A stretch of DNA of 64,000 bases from positions 620,001 through 684,000 of the forward strand of contig OX638375.1 of assembly GCA_951813575.1 (NCBI GenBank), given 5' to 3'. A program made the translations under genes and the position numbers. Positions 16,987 to 26,596 of this stretch are shown here, in pieces. The notes under the pieces were generated by a model that worked only from the letters and a program-made list of their open reading frames with translations, made no database searches and had not been told where the DNA came from. This DNA is from Candidatus Binatia bacterium. GTDB taxonomy: Bacteria; Desulfobacterota; Binatia; UBA9968; JAJDTQ01. The first letter of the stretch is position 1, and each line of letters opens with the position of its first letter.

Positions 16987-17355
16987 TCAGGTTATCCTTT
17001 CCCATACGAGCGACGCCCGGCTGCCCGGTCCGCCCATCACCGGAGGCGCTGCCGTCAGCACCAGCCGGTCCCCCTCGAAGGACACCTCCCGCCGGGTGGT
17101 GGTGCCGTCAAGCCGGGAGTCCGCGGCGAATTCGATGTGGTGAAGCACCACGTCTCCCTGGAGCTCGAACTCGCCGAAGTAACTGAAGTAGTGGCCGTCG
17201 GGCCGCCGGGTGGCCGTGGCCATGTGGCCGTCGGCGGTGTATTCCATCCGACCCACCGCCGGAGCGTCCTCAACCGCTCCAGGGTTGCCGTCGGCATCGA
17301 CGAAACGAAAATCGTGCAGGCGCCACGTTCCGATCATGCGTTCCCGATACGTCAT
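16987..17355 (-). CDS. lipocalin-like domain protein
   Basis: A 122-residue protein that starts RERMIGTWRLHDFRFVDADG and continues with GRMEYTADGHMATATRR, the pattern of the lipocalin-like (DUF/Lipocalin_5) family. These are small beta-barrels that bind hydrophobic ligands or aid biosynthetic enzymes. There is no signal peptide, so it is cytosolic. It sits directly upstream of the PrpF isomerase with one base between stop and start, suggesting a shared role. The specific ligand is unknown. Confidence 0.8.
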   Translation of the reverse strand: MTYRERMIGTWRLHDFRFVDADGNPGAVEDAPAVGRMEYTADGHMATATRRPDGHYFSYFGEFELQGDVVLHHIEFAADSRLDGTTTRREVSFEGDRLVLTAAPPVMGGPGSRASLVWERIT

Positions 17356-17385
17356 GGCCTCAGGATAGCGCTTCCCACGCCGACT

Positions 17386-20300
17386 TCAAATCGACGGCGC
17401 CGGCGCCACGGCCTCCGGCGCCACGGCCGTCTTCACCGCCGCCGTGCCTCCGTAGTCGTCCACGATGCAATACAAGGCCGGCACGAGGAACAACACCTGG
17501 AAGGTGGACGCGGCAAGGCCGAAAGCAAGGCTGGTCACCAGAGGAATCAGGATCTGGGCCTGGAGGCTGGTCTCCGTCAGCAACGGCAGCACCCCCGCCA
17601 CCGTCGTCAACGAAGTCAACAGGATGGCCCGGAAACGCTGCCGGGCCGCGCCGCATGATGCCGCGGTCGCGGACTCGCCCCGGGCCCGGCGGATCTTGAT
17701 GAAGGTCACCATGACGATGGCGTTGTTGACCACGACTCCGGCCAGGGAGACGAAGCCCACAAGGCTGGGCATGGAAAGCTCGAGGCCCAGGGCAATGTGT
17801 CCGATGACCATGCCCACGAGCCCCACGGGAATGGCCGCCATGATCACCAGCGGCTCGACATAGCTGCGGAACTGAAAGCTCAACAGGAGAAAGATGGCGG
17901 CCAGCCCGACCAGGAAGTTCCGCCCGAGCGAGGATCCGGTCTCGGCCGATTCGCGCGCCTGGCCCTCCAGTTCCATGCGGATGCCCGGATGGCGCGCCAA
18001 AAGACCGGGCAGGAACCGGGAACGGGTATCGTCGATGATCTCCGCGGCGTTGGCCTTCCGCGGGTCCAGGTCCCCCTGGATGGTCACGGCGCGACGCCCG
18101 TTCACACGATGGATCCGGCTATAGCCGCGCTCGGAGCGCAACGTCGCCACCGTGTTCAACGGCACCTGCTCGCCGGCCGGCAGGGTGACGGTAAAGCGGG
18201 CCAGATCGGCAAGGCTGTCCCGGTCCCGTTCGTACAGCCGGACGTCGATCTCGTAGTCCTCCGCGCCGACCTGGAACTCCCCGGCGCGGCGGCCCTGGAA
18301 GGCCGCCCGCAGTTGCCTCGCCACCTCGGAGGCCGTCACACCCAGCGCCAGGGCGCCCTCGCGCAGGCGCACGTGCAGCTCCGGCTTGCCCAGACGCAGA
18401 TCGTCCGTCAGGTCGAACACGCCGCGATACCCGTGTAGCCACTCCCGCAGCTCCGTGGCCGCAGTCTTCAACGATTCCGCGTCCTCCCCTACCAGACGTA
18501 TGTCGATGGGCCTGCCCCCCGGCCCCCTCTGCGGCTCGCCGAAGGTCAGCGCCACCACGTCCGGCGGCACCCCCACCTCGGCCCGCCACCGGCTCATGAT
18601 CTCGTCCAGCGACGCATAGCGGGCATCCGGATCCACGAGATCCACAGTGACGGTGGCCAGGTGCTCGCCCGACTCGTTGGCTTCCCGATTGCGGTTGAAC
18701 TGGATCCCGACGTTCCGCAACATGTTCGCGCCCCCCGGCCGGGTGGAGGCGTATTCTTCGTCCACCGCCCGGATCGCCGCCACCACCCGCTCCACCACCG
18801 CCTCGGTCCGGGCCAACGGCGTCCCCTGGGAAAGCAGCAGCCGCGCCTCTATGACGTTGCCCTCGATGTCGGGAAAGAGCCTGAACTTGAGCACGCCGCC
18901 GACCATCGCGGACACGGACACGAGGAACAGGCCCGCGATGACGCCCACCGTAAGGTAGCGCCAGGACACGGCCGCATCCACCAGACGCCCGACGAACCCT
19001 TCCGTGAAGCGCGCCAGGCCGGCGTCGAACAGAGCCCGCATCCTTGGAGGCGACGCGCCGCGTGCGCCGCGCAACGTCCCCAGCAGGTGGTGCGGCAGAA
19101 TCAGGAACGCCTCCACCAGACTGAAGGACAAGGTCAGGATCAACACCACCGGCAGGACTCCCATCACGGCGCCGATGGTCCCCCGCAGGAACGCCAGGGC
19201 GCCGAACACGCCGATGGTGGTCAAGAACGACGCCAGCACCCCCGGGGCCACCTCCCGCGTTCCTTCCACCGCCGCGTCGATGACGGAGCGTCCGGCGCTG
19301 CGGTGGCGCGCAATGTTCTCCGCGATCACGATGGCGTCGTCCATCATCAGGCCGACGGCGATAAGCAAGGCCACCATGGTGACCATGTCGAACGAATAGC
19401 CGATGGCCGCCATGCCGGCGATGGTCCCCATGAAGGCCACCGGAAGACCCGCGGCCACCCAGAAGGAGTAGCGCAGCCCGAAGAACAGCCACATGACCAG
19501 GAACACCAGCCCGAGCCCCTGGACGCCGTTGCGCAGCAGCATGGTCAGGCGGTCCCGCACGATGGACGACACGTCGCGGGTGATCTCGAAGACCATGCCC
19601 GGCGGCGCGAGGGCCCGTTGATCCTCGAGATAGGCCCTGACGGCATCGATGACGTCCAGGGTGTCGTCGGACCGGCCCTTTTCCACGATGAGGTAGGCCG
19701 CCCGCTGGCCGTTGAAGAAATTCTTGTCCTCGGCCCGCTCGAAGCGGTCGGTGATGGTGGCGATATCCCCCAGCCGGATGACGGCGCCGCTGGCCGAGGC
19801 CACCACCACCAGTTCCTCGAACGTGCGCGGGCGGCGCCGTTCGTCATCGAAGCGGATGAGCACCGTCGAGTTCCGGGTCTCCACCGACCCCGTCGGCAGC
19901 GTCACGTTCTGGCGTTCCACGGCATCCGCCAGGTCACGGACGCTGAGGCCAAACTGGCGCATGGTGGACGCGGCGACCTCCACCCGGATCTGTCGCTGGG
20001 AAAAGCCCTGGAGCTGCACCCGGGCCACGCCCGGAATCGCCAGCAAATCGTCCTTCATGCGTTCGGCGTAGGCCTTCAGGCCCTCCGGCTGCACCGGCCC
20101 GGCCACGGCGATGGAAGCCACCAGGTCCACCCGCCCCAGTTGCCGCACCACCGGCGCCTCGGCGTCGTCCGGAAAGTCCTGAATCGCATCGACCTGGCTC
20201 TTGACGTCGTCGAGAAAACGGTCCAGGTCGGCGCCCTCCCGCATGACCAGAGTGGCAACGGCGACTCCTTCCCGGGCCTCGCACCGCGTCTCTTCCCGCT

Positions 20301-20520
20301 CGTCCACGCTGTCCGCGGCAATCTCGAGCTTGAGACAGATGCCCTGCTCCACGTCCGCCGCCGAGGCCCCGGGCCAAGGCACCCGCACCTCCACGGAGTC
20401 GGCCGGGATGTCCGGAAACGTCTCGCGCTTCACCGTCCCGGCAAAAACGAGGCCCAACAAGATGAACCCGATCATCAGGAGATTGGCCGCCGTGGGGTGG
20501 CCGGCGAAGTAACGGATCAT
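17386..20520 (-). CDS. RND efflux transporter permease
   Basis: A 1044-residue inner-membrane proton-driven pump of the AcrB/HAE-type RND superfamily. The first membrane helix is followed by the porter strand EVRVPWPGASAADVEQGI. The TM4 proton-relay motif reads GLMMDDAIVIAENI with the paired Asp residues. The second half repeats the architecture, with about 12 membrane segments in all and two large periplasmic loops. It follows the adaptor gene by 7 bp on the same strand, forming a pump operon. No TolC-like outer-membrane gene is next to it. Substrate range is unknown. Confidence 0.93.
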   Translation of the reverse strand: MIRYFAGHPTAANLLMIGFILLGLVFAGTVKRETFPDIPADSVEVRVPWPGASAADVEQGICLKLEIAADSVDEREETRCEAREGVAVATLVMREGADLDRFLDDVKSQVDAIQDFPDDAEAPVVRQLGRVDLVASIAVAGPVQPEGLKAYAERMKDDLLAIPGVARVQLQGFSQRQIRVEVAASTMRQFGLSVRDLADAVERQNVTLPTGSVETRNSTVLIRFDDERRRPRTFEELVVVASASGAVIRLGDIATITDRFERAEDKNFFNGQRAAYLIVEKGRSDDTLDVIDAVRAYLEDQRALAPPGMVFEITRDVSSIVRDRLTMLLRNGVQGLGLVFLVMWLFFGLRYSFWVAAGLPVAFMGTIAGMAAIGYSFDMVTMVALLIAVGLMMDDAIVIAENIARHRSAGRSVIDAAVEGTREVAPGVLASFLTTIGVFGALAFLRGTIGAVMGVLPVVLILTLSFSLVEAFLILPHHLLGTLRGARGASPPRMRALFDAGLARFTEGFVGRLVDAAVSWRYLTVGVIAGLFLVSVSAMVGGVLKFRLFPDIEGNVIEARLLLSQGTPLARTEAVVERVVAAIRAVDEEYASTRPGGANMLRNVGIQFNRNREANESGEHLATVTVDLVDPDARYASLDEIMSRWRAEVGVPPDVVALTFGEPQRGPGGRPIDIRLVGEDAESLKTAATELREWLHGYRGVFDLTDDLRLGKPELHVRLREGALALGVTASEVARQLRAAFQGRRAGEFQVGAEDYEIDVRLYERDRDSLADLARFTVTLPAGEQVPLNTVATLRSERGYSRIHRVNGRRAVTIQGDLDPRKANAAEIIDDTRSRFLPGLLARHPGIRMELEGQARESAETGSSLGRNFLVGLAAIFLLLSFQFRSYVEPLVIMAAIPVGLVGMVIGHIALGLELSMPSLVGFVSLAGVVVNNAIVMVTFIKIRRARGESATAASCGAARQRFRAILLTSLTTVAGVLPLLTETSLQAQILIPLVTSLAFGLAASTFQVLFLVPALYCIVDDYGGTAAVKTAVAPEAVAPAPSI

Positions 20521-20527
20521 GGGACGG

Positions 20528-21883
20528 TCACCGGACGGGCGCGACGCCCGTGGCCTCCGCCGCCAGGCTGGCCGCCGTCGCCGGGTCCGGCTCCGGCCTG
20601 AGACGCATGCCTTCGGCGGCGAAGGGCAGGTCGGAAATCACCACGCGCTGGCCCGGTTCGAGTCCCGAGCGCAGCACCACGAGATTGGCCTGGGTGAAGC
20701 TCACCTCCACGTCGCGGAACTCCAGCCGGTCCTCCCGTCCCACCACGTAGACCTGACTGCCCCGCAAGGCCGCGCGCGGAATCACCACCGCGTCGGGCCG
20801 GGGCGGGCCCCGCAACTCCACCTCGACATACATGTTCTTGACCAACGGCGGCAGACGGCCCGCCTGGGCCCGCCGGTAGGGTTGGTCCACCGCGACGATG
20901 ACGCCCACCGTACGGGTACGCGGATCCACCGTGTCGCTCATCCGCGAGAAACGCGCCGGCCACTCGATGGCGACGTCGCCCGAGTGCAGGCGCACCACCG
21001 CCTGGAGCTCCTCGCGCAGCCGCGGTATGACGGCGCCCAATTGCGGCGCCGGCCCGACGCGCGACCGCAAGAGCGCCAGCACCCTGCTCATGGGCACCTG
21101 GGCCACCACCTCCGCAACGTCGAGACCGTCGGCTTCCACCAGCACCTGCCCCTTGGCGGCGAACTGGGCCTCCTCGACGTTCACCGCGGCGATGCGGCAA
21201 GTGAACGGCGCCACCACGGTGGTGCGGCTCAGGTTCCGCTTGGCCGTCTCCAACTGGGACTGGAGCCGGTCGCGTTGCGCCCGCTGCGCCGCGCGTTCGG
21301 CGGGAAGCAGCCTGACGGTGTTCCGGAGGTTCTGCACCGCCTGTTCGCTGGCGAGCACCGCGCGCTCCTCCCGGTCCGCGTCAGACTGTGACACGGCGCC
21401 GCGCCGCAGCAGCTCCCGCGTGCGTTCGAGCTGCTTGCGAGCCAGCGCCAGGTTCCGTTCCTCGATGGCCAGGGACCGTTTCGCATTCACCGCGCGCACG
21501 TCGAGCAGGGAAAGCTGGGAGTCCGCGGCGCGGATGTTGGCTTCGATCTCGGCTACCGCGTGGCGGTAGTCCGTGGGGTCGATGCGAAGAAGCTCGGTGC
21601 CGGCGACGAGAATCGCCCCCCGCCGCAGCTCCGGATGCCGGTAAACCACCGTGCCGCTGACCTCGCCCACGGCTTCCCACACCCTGCCCGGCTTGACGCT
21701 GCCGTGCCCCACCGCCCGCGGCACCACCCGCACCGACTTCCCTTCCACCACGCGCACGGCGGTCACGCGTTCCTCGGGCTCGGTCCGCACCGGCGCCTCC
21801 CGGGAACGCACCGCGTACACCACCGCCAGCACGCCGAGGCCGACGGGTATCCAGAAGAGCAGTTTCTTGAGACAGCCAACCAT
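20528..21883 (-). CDS. RND efflux periplasmic adaptor (membrane fusion protein)
   Basis: A 451-residue HlyD/AcrA-type adaptor that links the RND permease to an outer-membrane channel. One N-terminal membrane anchor (about 8-26) is followed by a lipoyl half-motif. A long alpha-helical hairpin (about 95-190, LALARKQLERTRELLRRGAV) and a second half lipoyl with VVAPFTCRIA come next. The C-terminal beta-barrel follows. It is first in the operon, 7 bp upstream of the permease. No lipobox cysteine was seen, so the anchor is a helix rather than a lipid. Confidence 0.9.
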   Translation of the reverse strand: MVGCLKKLLFWIPVGLGVLAVVYAVRSREAPVRTEPEERVTAVRVVEGKSVRVVPRAVGHGSVKPGRVWEAVGEVSGTVVYRHPELRRGAILVAGTELLRIDPTDYRHAVAEIEANIRAADSQLSLLDVRAVNAKRSLAIEERNLALARKQLERTRELLRRGAVSQSDADREERAVLASEQAVQNLRNTVRLLPAERAAQRAQRDRLQSQLETAKRNLSRTTVVAPFTCRIAAVNVEEAQFAAKGQVLVEADGLDVAEVVAQVPMSRVLALLRSRVGPAPQLGAVIPRLREELQAVVRLHSGDVAIEWPARFSRMSDTVDPRTRTVGVIVAVDQPYRRAQAGRLPPLVKNMYVEVELRGPPRPDAVVIPRAALRGSQVYVVGREDRLEFRDVEVSFTQANLVVLRSGLEPGQRVVISDLPFAAEGMRLRPEPDPATAASLAAEATGVAPVR

Positions 21884-22003
21884 GCGGGACCACGAACCTC
21901 GGCCAAAGAAGACAGGCGTGCCCGGCGCCGCGATCTCATGCGGGGGCGGGCGGCCGGTGGCCGCCGCATGACTCCACCCGTCCAGCGGCCTGCAACAGTC
22001 TAT

Positions 22004-23992
22004 CTAGATCGGCCCCAGAGGCCAAGGCAGGTCGGAAACGTAATGCTGCAGCAAACCCTCCGGAAGATCCAGGGTCATGAGCCACGAAAGGAACATCAGC
22101 ATCAGGTCCGCCATGACCGTCAGCAGCACAACCCGGCTCCAACGCTCCCTCGCTTCCCGCCGCAGGAACGCCAGGAAGAACAGGTTCAGCGAGATGAAGA
22201 ACCCGGCGAGGGCGGTCATCCCCAACAGCGCGAGCAGCCAGTTCAGGTAGTGCCAGATCCCCTTCTGCGGAGCCTGGTGCCCCTCGATGCCCGGGCGCTC
22301 CGCGTCTTCGTTGTACGGGGTGGGCGCGCCGGCGCTCCGCCCAATGCCGTAGAACACCAGCAGGCCGGCCACCAGCATGACCGCTGCCACGCTGACGGGG
22401 AAGACTCCTCCCAGAAGAGTGTGCCGCAGGGAGTCGGCGAGCGTGACGACGAAAAAGGCCACGACGAAGCCGGCGAACAGCAGTTGCGGCGTCAGCTTCC
22501 TGGCATGCCGCTGCGGCGCATCGGCGGCCGGCTCGCCCTGGGGCCGGTTGCGCGCGCCCACCCAGACGGAGGCGACGATGATGCCGGCGATAATCAGCAC
22601 ACCCGGGCGCGTAACGAAGCCCCACTCGTGGAACTGGATGGCCTGGTAGAGGTAGGTCTCCACCTGGTCGGCCAGCACGAAGCCGATGAGCATCGCCGGC
22701 CGCGACCAGCCGAACCGCTTCATGCCCACCCCCAGGAGGCCGATGGCCACCAGCGCGACGAAGTCCATGATGTCGCGGCTCGCCTGAAACGCGGCGAACG
22801 AGATCACCATGAGCATGAACGGGGCCAGCAGTTGGTAGCGGATGGTGGTCAGCCGGGCAATGGCCGGCGACAGAAACAGACACAGGCCCGCGCCCACCAC
22901 GTTGGCCAGGGCAAGGCTCCAGACGATGGTGTACGTGGTGGGCAGCTCGGCCGTGAGCATCCGCGGGCTCGGCTCCAGCCCGATCAGCACCAGGCCGCCG
23001 ATGAAGACCGCCATGCTGCCGCTTCCCGGGATGCCGAACAGCAGCGTCGGAATGAGCCCGCCGCCTTCCTTGGCGTTGTTGGCGGATTCCGGCGCGAGCA
23101 CGCCGCGGATGTCGCCGCTGCCGAACTGCGACTTGTCCTTGGCGGTCTGCACCACGTGGCCGTAGGCGATCCAGTCCACCACCGAGCCGCCGAGCCCGGG
23201 AATGGCGCCGATGAGCGTGCCGATGCCGGCGCAGCGCAGGCACAGCCAGCGGTAGCGGATCATGTCCCGCAGGCCGTCGAGCCAACCCTTCCCCAAGGCA
23301 TGGGTGCGGGAGATGGCGCCGGCGCCCCGCAGGAGGTCCACCACCTCGGGCAACGCGAAGATGCCGAGGCCCACCACCACCAGCGGGATGCCGTCGGCCA
23401 GATAGTCGACCCCGAACACGAGCCGCTCCTCGCCGGTGGCCGGGGCGCCGCCGATGGCGCCGATGACCAACCCCAGGCCGCAGGAGGCCACGCCCTTCCA
23501 GATGGAGTTGCCCGAGAGCACCCCCACCATGGAGATGCCCAGCACCGCGAGCATGAACAGCTCCGCGGTGGTGAAGAACAGGATGACGGGCCGGGCGATG
23601 AGGACGAAGAACGTGAGGATGACGGCACCGAACAGGCCGCCGAAAAGCGAGGCCGAGAACGCGGCCCCGAGCGCCCGGGCCGCCTCACCCTTGCGGGCCA
23701 ATGGGAAACCGTCCAGCACCGTGGCCTGGGAAGCGCTGGAGCCCGGAATGCCCATGAGGACGGAGGTGAAGGTGTCCGAGGTGGGGATGACGGCCACCAG
23801 GCCCACCAGCATGGCCAGGGCCGACACCGGATCCATGCCGTGGAGGAACGGGATCAGCAGCGACAGGCCGACGATGCCGCCGAGCCCCGGAAAGATGCCC
23901 ACCACCAGGCCCAGCAGCACGCCCACCACCAGAAAGGCCATGTGCTGGGCCTGCAGCAGGGTCGAAAAGGCTTCGATGAGCGCGTCGAGCAT
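22004..23992 (-). CDS. TctA-TctB fusion, tripartite tricarboxylate transporter permease
   Basis: A 662-residue membrane protein that combines both permease subunits of a TTT carboxylate transporter. Residues 1 to about 500 are TctA: VVGIFPGLGGIVGLSLLIPF, SDTFTSVLMGIPGSSASQA and APESANNAKEGGGLIPTLLFGIPGS match its duplicated signature loops. From about 510 a TctB-like domain follows, with roughly four membrane helices. The two are normally separate genes of about 500 and 150 residues. The binding-protein gene lies upstream on the same strand, with a hairpin terminator in between. It imports a di- or tricarboxylate driven by an ion gradient. Confidence 0.9.
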   Translation of the reverse strand: MLDALIEAFSTLLQAQHMAFLVVGVLLGLVVGIFPGLGGIVGLSLLIPFLHGMDPVSALAMLVGLVAVIPTSDTFTSVLMGIPGSSASQATVLDGFPLARKGEAARALGAAFSASLFGGLFGAVILTFFVLIARPVILFFTTAELFMLAVLGISMVGVLSGNSIWKGVASCGLGLVIGAIGGAPATGEERLVFGVDYLADGIPLVVVGLGIFALPEVVDLLRGAGAISRTHALGKGWLDGLRDMIRYRWLCLRCAGIGTLIGAIPGLGGSVVDWIAYGHVVQTAKDKSQFGSGDIRGVLAPESANNAKEGGGLIPTLLFGIPGSGSMAVFIGGLVLIGLEPSPRMLTAELPTTYTIVWSLALANVVGAGLCLFLSPAIARLTTIRYQLLAPFMLMVISFAAFQASRDIMDFVALVAIGLLGVGMKRFGWSRPAMLIGFVLADQVETYLYQAIQFHEWGFVTRPGVLIIAGIIVASVWVGARNRPQGEPAADAPQRHARKLTPQLLFAGFVVAFFVVTLADSLRHTLLGGVFPVSVAAVMLVAGLLVFYGIGRSAGAPTPYNEDAERPGIEGHQAPQKGIWHYLNWLLALLGMTALAGFFISLNLFFLAFLRREARERWSRVVLLTVMADLMLMFLSWLMTLDLPEGLLQHYVSDLPWPLGPI

Positions 23993-24079
23993 CTTTGTCG
24001 CACCTGTACGATTCAGCGCGCCGCCGAGAGTCGATCCTCGCCAGAGGCTCGCCGCCGGCCCCGGAGGTTCGAAACGAAA

Positions 24080-24108
24080 GAGGGCGGCCGTAAAGACCGG
24101 CCGCCCTC
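24080..24108 (-). terminator. terminator/attenuator between TTT binding protein and permease
   Basis: An 11-bp perfect GC-rich stem (GAGGGCGGCCG and CGGCCGCCCTC, loop 7 nt) lies after the binding-protein stop. On the minus strand it is followed by TTTCGTTTCG. Placed inside the operon, it would let more binding protein than permease be made. Confidence 0.65.
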
Positions 24109-24177
24109 GCCGTCGAGGTCCGAGACCCGTCCGGTTGCGATCACGTCATACGGGACGCGGTCACGCGGAACGGGCCA

Positions 24178-25260
24178 TCAGAACACCACGCTGTATTTCG
24201 TCGTCAGCCAGTTCCGCACCCACGCCTTGGCTTCGGACGGGACATCGGTGGCCGCCTTGAACTTCAACTCGGCCGCCGCGCCCGTCACCTGGTCGTAGGC
24301 GCCGATCTTCTTGTCCTTGTTGGCGATGTACTCGGGGTCCGCGAGCATCTTCCTGAACGCGTCCTGGTAGGCCTTCACCACGTCCTCGGGCGTGTCCCTG
24401 GGGACCACCACGAACTTCTGGGCGGGAAACCCCGCGGTGAAGAAAGCCTTCCACGCGTCGAACCAGGCGCCGGACGGCTTCTTGCCCTTGACCTGCTCGT
24501 AGACCTCGGCGAAGTGCGGCAGGTCCGGGAAGTTGGTGTCGCGGACCAGGTTGCCCTTGGCGTCGAGCGTGCCCCAGGACATGATCGGAATGGCGCTGCC
24601 TTCCTTCACCAGCGGCGTCACCTTGGAGAGGTAGGCCGAGGAGGTCTGGTAGTCAATGCTGGTTTCGCCGGTCATGAACGCCTTGCGGCCGGCGGAACGG
24701 CCCTTCATGCCGAACACTGCCTTTACGTTGAGCCCCAGCATCTCGAAGGCCAGCAACGGCACCAGGTCCAGCGAGGTGGCGCCCTGCGAGCCGTACTTCA
24801 GCGGCGGATTCTTCTTGACCAACCCGGCGGCCGTCTTGACGCCGAGCTTCGGGCTGATGTAGGCGACGCCGCCCGTGGCATAGGCCAGCAGCGGACGCCA
24901 TTTCCCGTAATCGTACTTGACGCGCTTGTCGCTGAGCAGGAACGGGAACTGGGTGGAACCCGAAGTACCCAAAAGGTCCAGGCCGTTGGGCTTGGCGCGC
25001 TTGGCGTACAGGTTGGCGCCCTTGGTGGAACCGCCGCCCGGGACGAACTTCAACCGGATATCGGCGCCACTGTGCTTCCGCAGGAACGGCTCCACGAACC
25101 GGGCCCAGCGGCCGGAACCGCCGCCCTCGCCGAACGGAATCGTCCAGGTAACGGTCTTGCCCTTCAGGTCCGCGGCCGCGGCGTTGAACGGCGGGCACGC
25201 CAGAACCAGCGCGATGACGATGGCTGAAGCATTGAAGAAACAACGGACACGTCGGTGCAT
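24178..25260 (-). CDS. tripartite tricarboxylate transporter substrate-binding protein
   Basis: A 360-residue periplasmic receptor for the adjacent TctA-TctB permease. The signal peptide (1-30) ends NAAAA before DLKG. The mature protein begins TVTWTIPFGEGGGSGRWARF, the Bug-family first strand and binding loop, though with a WTIPFGEGG variant. The start is ATG 25260, because GGGGAGG lies about 9 nt upstream; a TTG at 25284 would place that site inside the gene. The downstream hairpin may cap this message. The ligand is probably a carboxylate. Confidence 0.9.
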   Translation of the reverse strand: MHRRVRCFFNASAIVIALVLACPPFNAAAADLKGKTVTWTIPFGEGGGSGRWARFVEPFLRKHSGADIRLKFVPGGGSTKGANLYAKRAKPNGLDLLGTSGSTQFPFLLSDKRVKYDYGKWRPLLAYATGGVAYISPKLGVKTAAGLVKKNPPLKYGSQGATSLDLVPLLAFEMLGLNVKAVFGMKGRSAGRKAFMTGETSIDYQTSSAYLSKVTPLVKEGSAIPIMSWGTLDAKGNLVRDTNFPDLPHFAEVYEQVKGKKPSGAWFDAWKAFFTAGFPAQKFVVVPRDTPEDVVKAYQDAFRKMLADPEYIANKDKKIGAYDQVTGAAAELKFKAATDVPSEAKAWVRNWLTTKYSVVF

Positions 25261-25439
25261 TCTGTCTGTCCTCCCCTTGGTCAACGGAGAAACCGTTGAA
25301 AATGATTCGCGACAACGTAGCGGAGGCGTCCATCCTCCGCAAGCCCTGGAGCGTGGGGATTGCCGCCGGGGGCACCGGTGGACACTCGCAACGGAAAGCT
25401 GCTAGCACTGAACGAATACCAAACCATCGGAGAACCCAC

Positions 25440-26501
25440 ATGCCGCTGATGATCGACAACCGCATCGCCGAGCAGGCGCTCAACATGAAAGACGCCATCG
25501 GCGCCATGGAGAGCGCGCTCAAGCAGCTCGCGGAAGGCGACGCCGTCTACCAGCCCCGCACCGACCTTTGGTCCCCCACCGCCACCGTCGGCGACTACTT
25601 CCGCTGGGGCTCGCTGCTGGGCGCCATCAAGGACCCGCCCGTGCTGGCGTTCCGTTTCAAGCTCGACATCATGACCTGGCAGGAATACAACGGCGCGGTC
25701 ACCGAGCACTGGTTCAACGTCGAGCCGGGCAAGTACTGCGGCATCATCCTGCTGGTGGACACGCGCACCGGCGAGCTGCTGTGCATCATGAACGACGGTT
25801 ACCTCCAGAGCTACCGGGTGGGCGCCACCGCCGGCGTCGGGGTCAAGCACCTCTCCCGGCCCGACTCGAAGGTGATGGGGGTGCTGGGCTCCGGCGCCAT
25901 GGCGCGCACCTACGCCATGGCCACGTGCGCGGTGCGGCCCATCGAGCACGTCAAGATCTTCAGCCCCACCCAGGCCAACCGGGAGGCCTACGCGAAGAAG
26001 ATGGCGGAGGTGCTGAAGATCAAGGTGACCGCGGTCAACTCGGCGCGGGAGGCCATGAGCGGCGTCGACGTCGGCGCCACCTGCACCGATTCGCGCGTTC
26101 CCCTGTTCCAGGGCGACTGGCTGCAGACCGGCATGCACGTGGTGGACGTGCGCCCGGAGGAGCTTGAAGCCGAGACCTACGAAAAGGCCGACGTGGTCAT
26201 CGGCACCTCCAACCTGGGCGTCCTGAACTACGCCCTGGGCACCCAGGAGGAACGCGGCCGGCGTCCCATCGACGACAACTACATGCGGCGCTACAGGGAC
26301 CGGAGCCACACCACCCTTTCCGAGGTGCTGACGGGCGAGAAGCCGGGCCGGGAGAACGAGGCCCAGACCACGTTGCACCACAACTTCTCCGCCGGCATCC
26401 AGTTCGCCGCCGTGGGATACCTGGTCTACCGCTACGCCAAGGACAACGGCCTCGGCCACGAGCTGCCGCTGGAGTGGTTCCAGCAGGATATCCGAAACTG
26501 A
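25440..26501 (+). CDS. ornithine cyclodeaminase/mu-crystallin family protein
   Basis: A 353-residue NAD(P)-binding protein of the ornithine cyclodeaminase, alanine dehydrogenase and ketimine reductase group. The Rossmann signature VMGVLGSGAMARTYA follows the typical GYLQSYRVGATAGVGVKHL segment. C-terminal GIQFAAVGYLVYR is also conserved in a subgroup. I choose ATG 25440, which has GGAG 9 nt upstream and starts the domain. Upstream codons in the frame are non-coding. It is divergent from the TTT binding protein and may process the imported compound, though the substrate is not evident. Confidence 0.87.
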   Translation: MPLMIDNRIAEQALNMKDAIGAMESALKQLAEGDAVYQPRTDLWSPTATVGDYFRWGSLLGAIKDPPVLAFRFKLDIMTWQEYNGAVTEHWFNVEPGKYCGIILLVDTRTGELLCIMNDGYLQSYRVGATAGVGVKHLSRPDSKVMGVLGSGAMARTYAMATCAVRPIEHVKIFSPTQANREAYAKKMAEVLKIKVTAVNSAREAMSGVDVGATCTDSRVPLFQGDWLQTGMHVVDVRPEELEAETYEKADVVIGTSNLGVLNYALGTQEERGRRPIDDNYMRRYRDRSHTTLSEVLTGEKPGRENEAQTTLHHNFSAGIQFAAVGYLVYRYAKDNGLGHELPLEWFQQDIRN

Positions 26502-26596
26502 CGGGCCACCAACGGGTTGATGAACATGCGCAGGATTCGTTGCCGCCCTCCGGACGGCGCTTCCCTCTCGAGGATCGAGGGCGTGATCCCGCGCCC

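Noticed and set aside
18661..20601. A 646-residue plus-strand ORF
   Set aside because: Antisense shadow of the RND permease with His/Arg/Gly-rich composition. GC-rich codon use opens long antisense frames throughout this window.
21560..24298. A 912-residue plus-strand ORF
   Set aside because: Antisense to the RND adaptor and TctA-TctB fusion; composition is non-protein-like.
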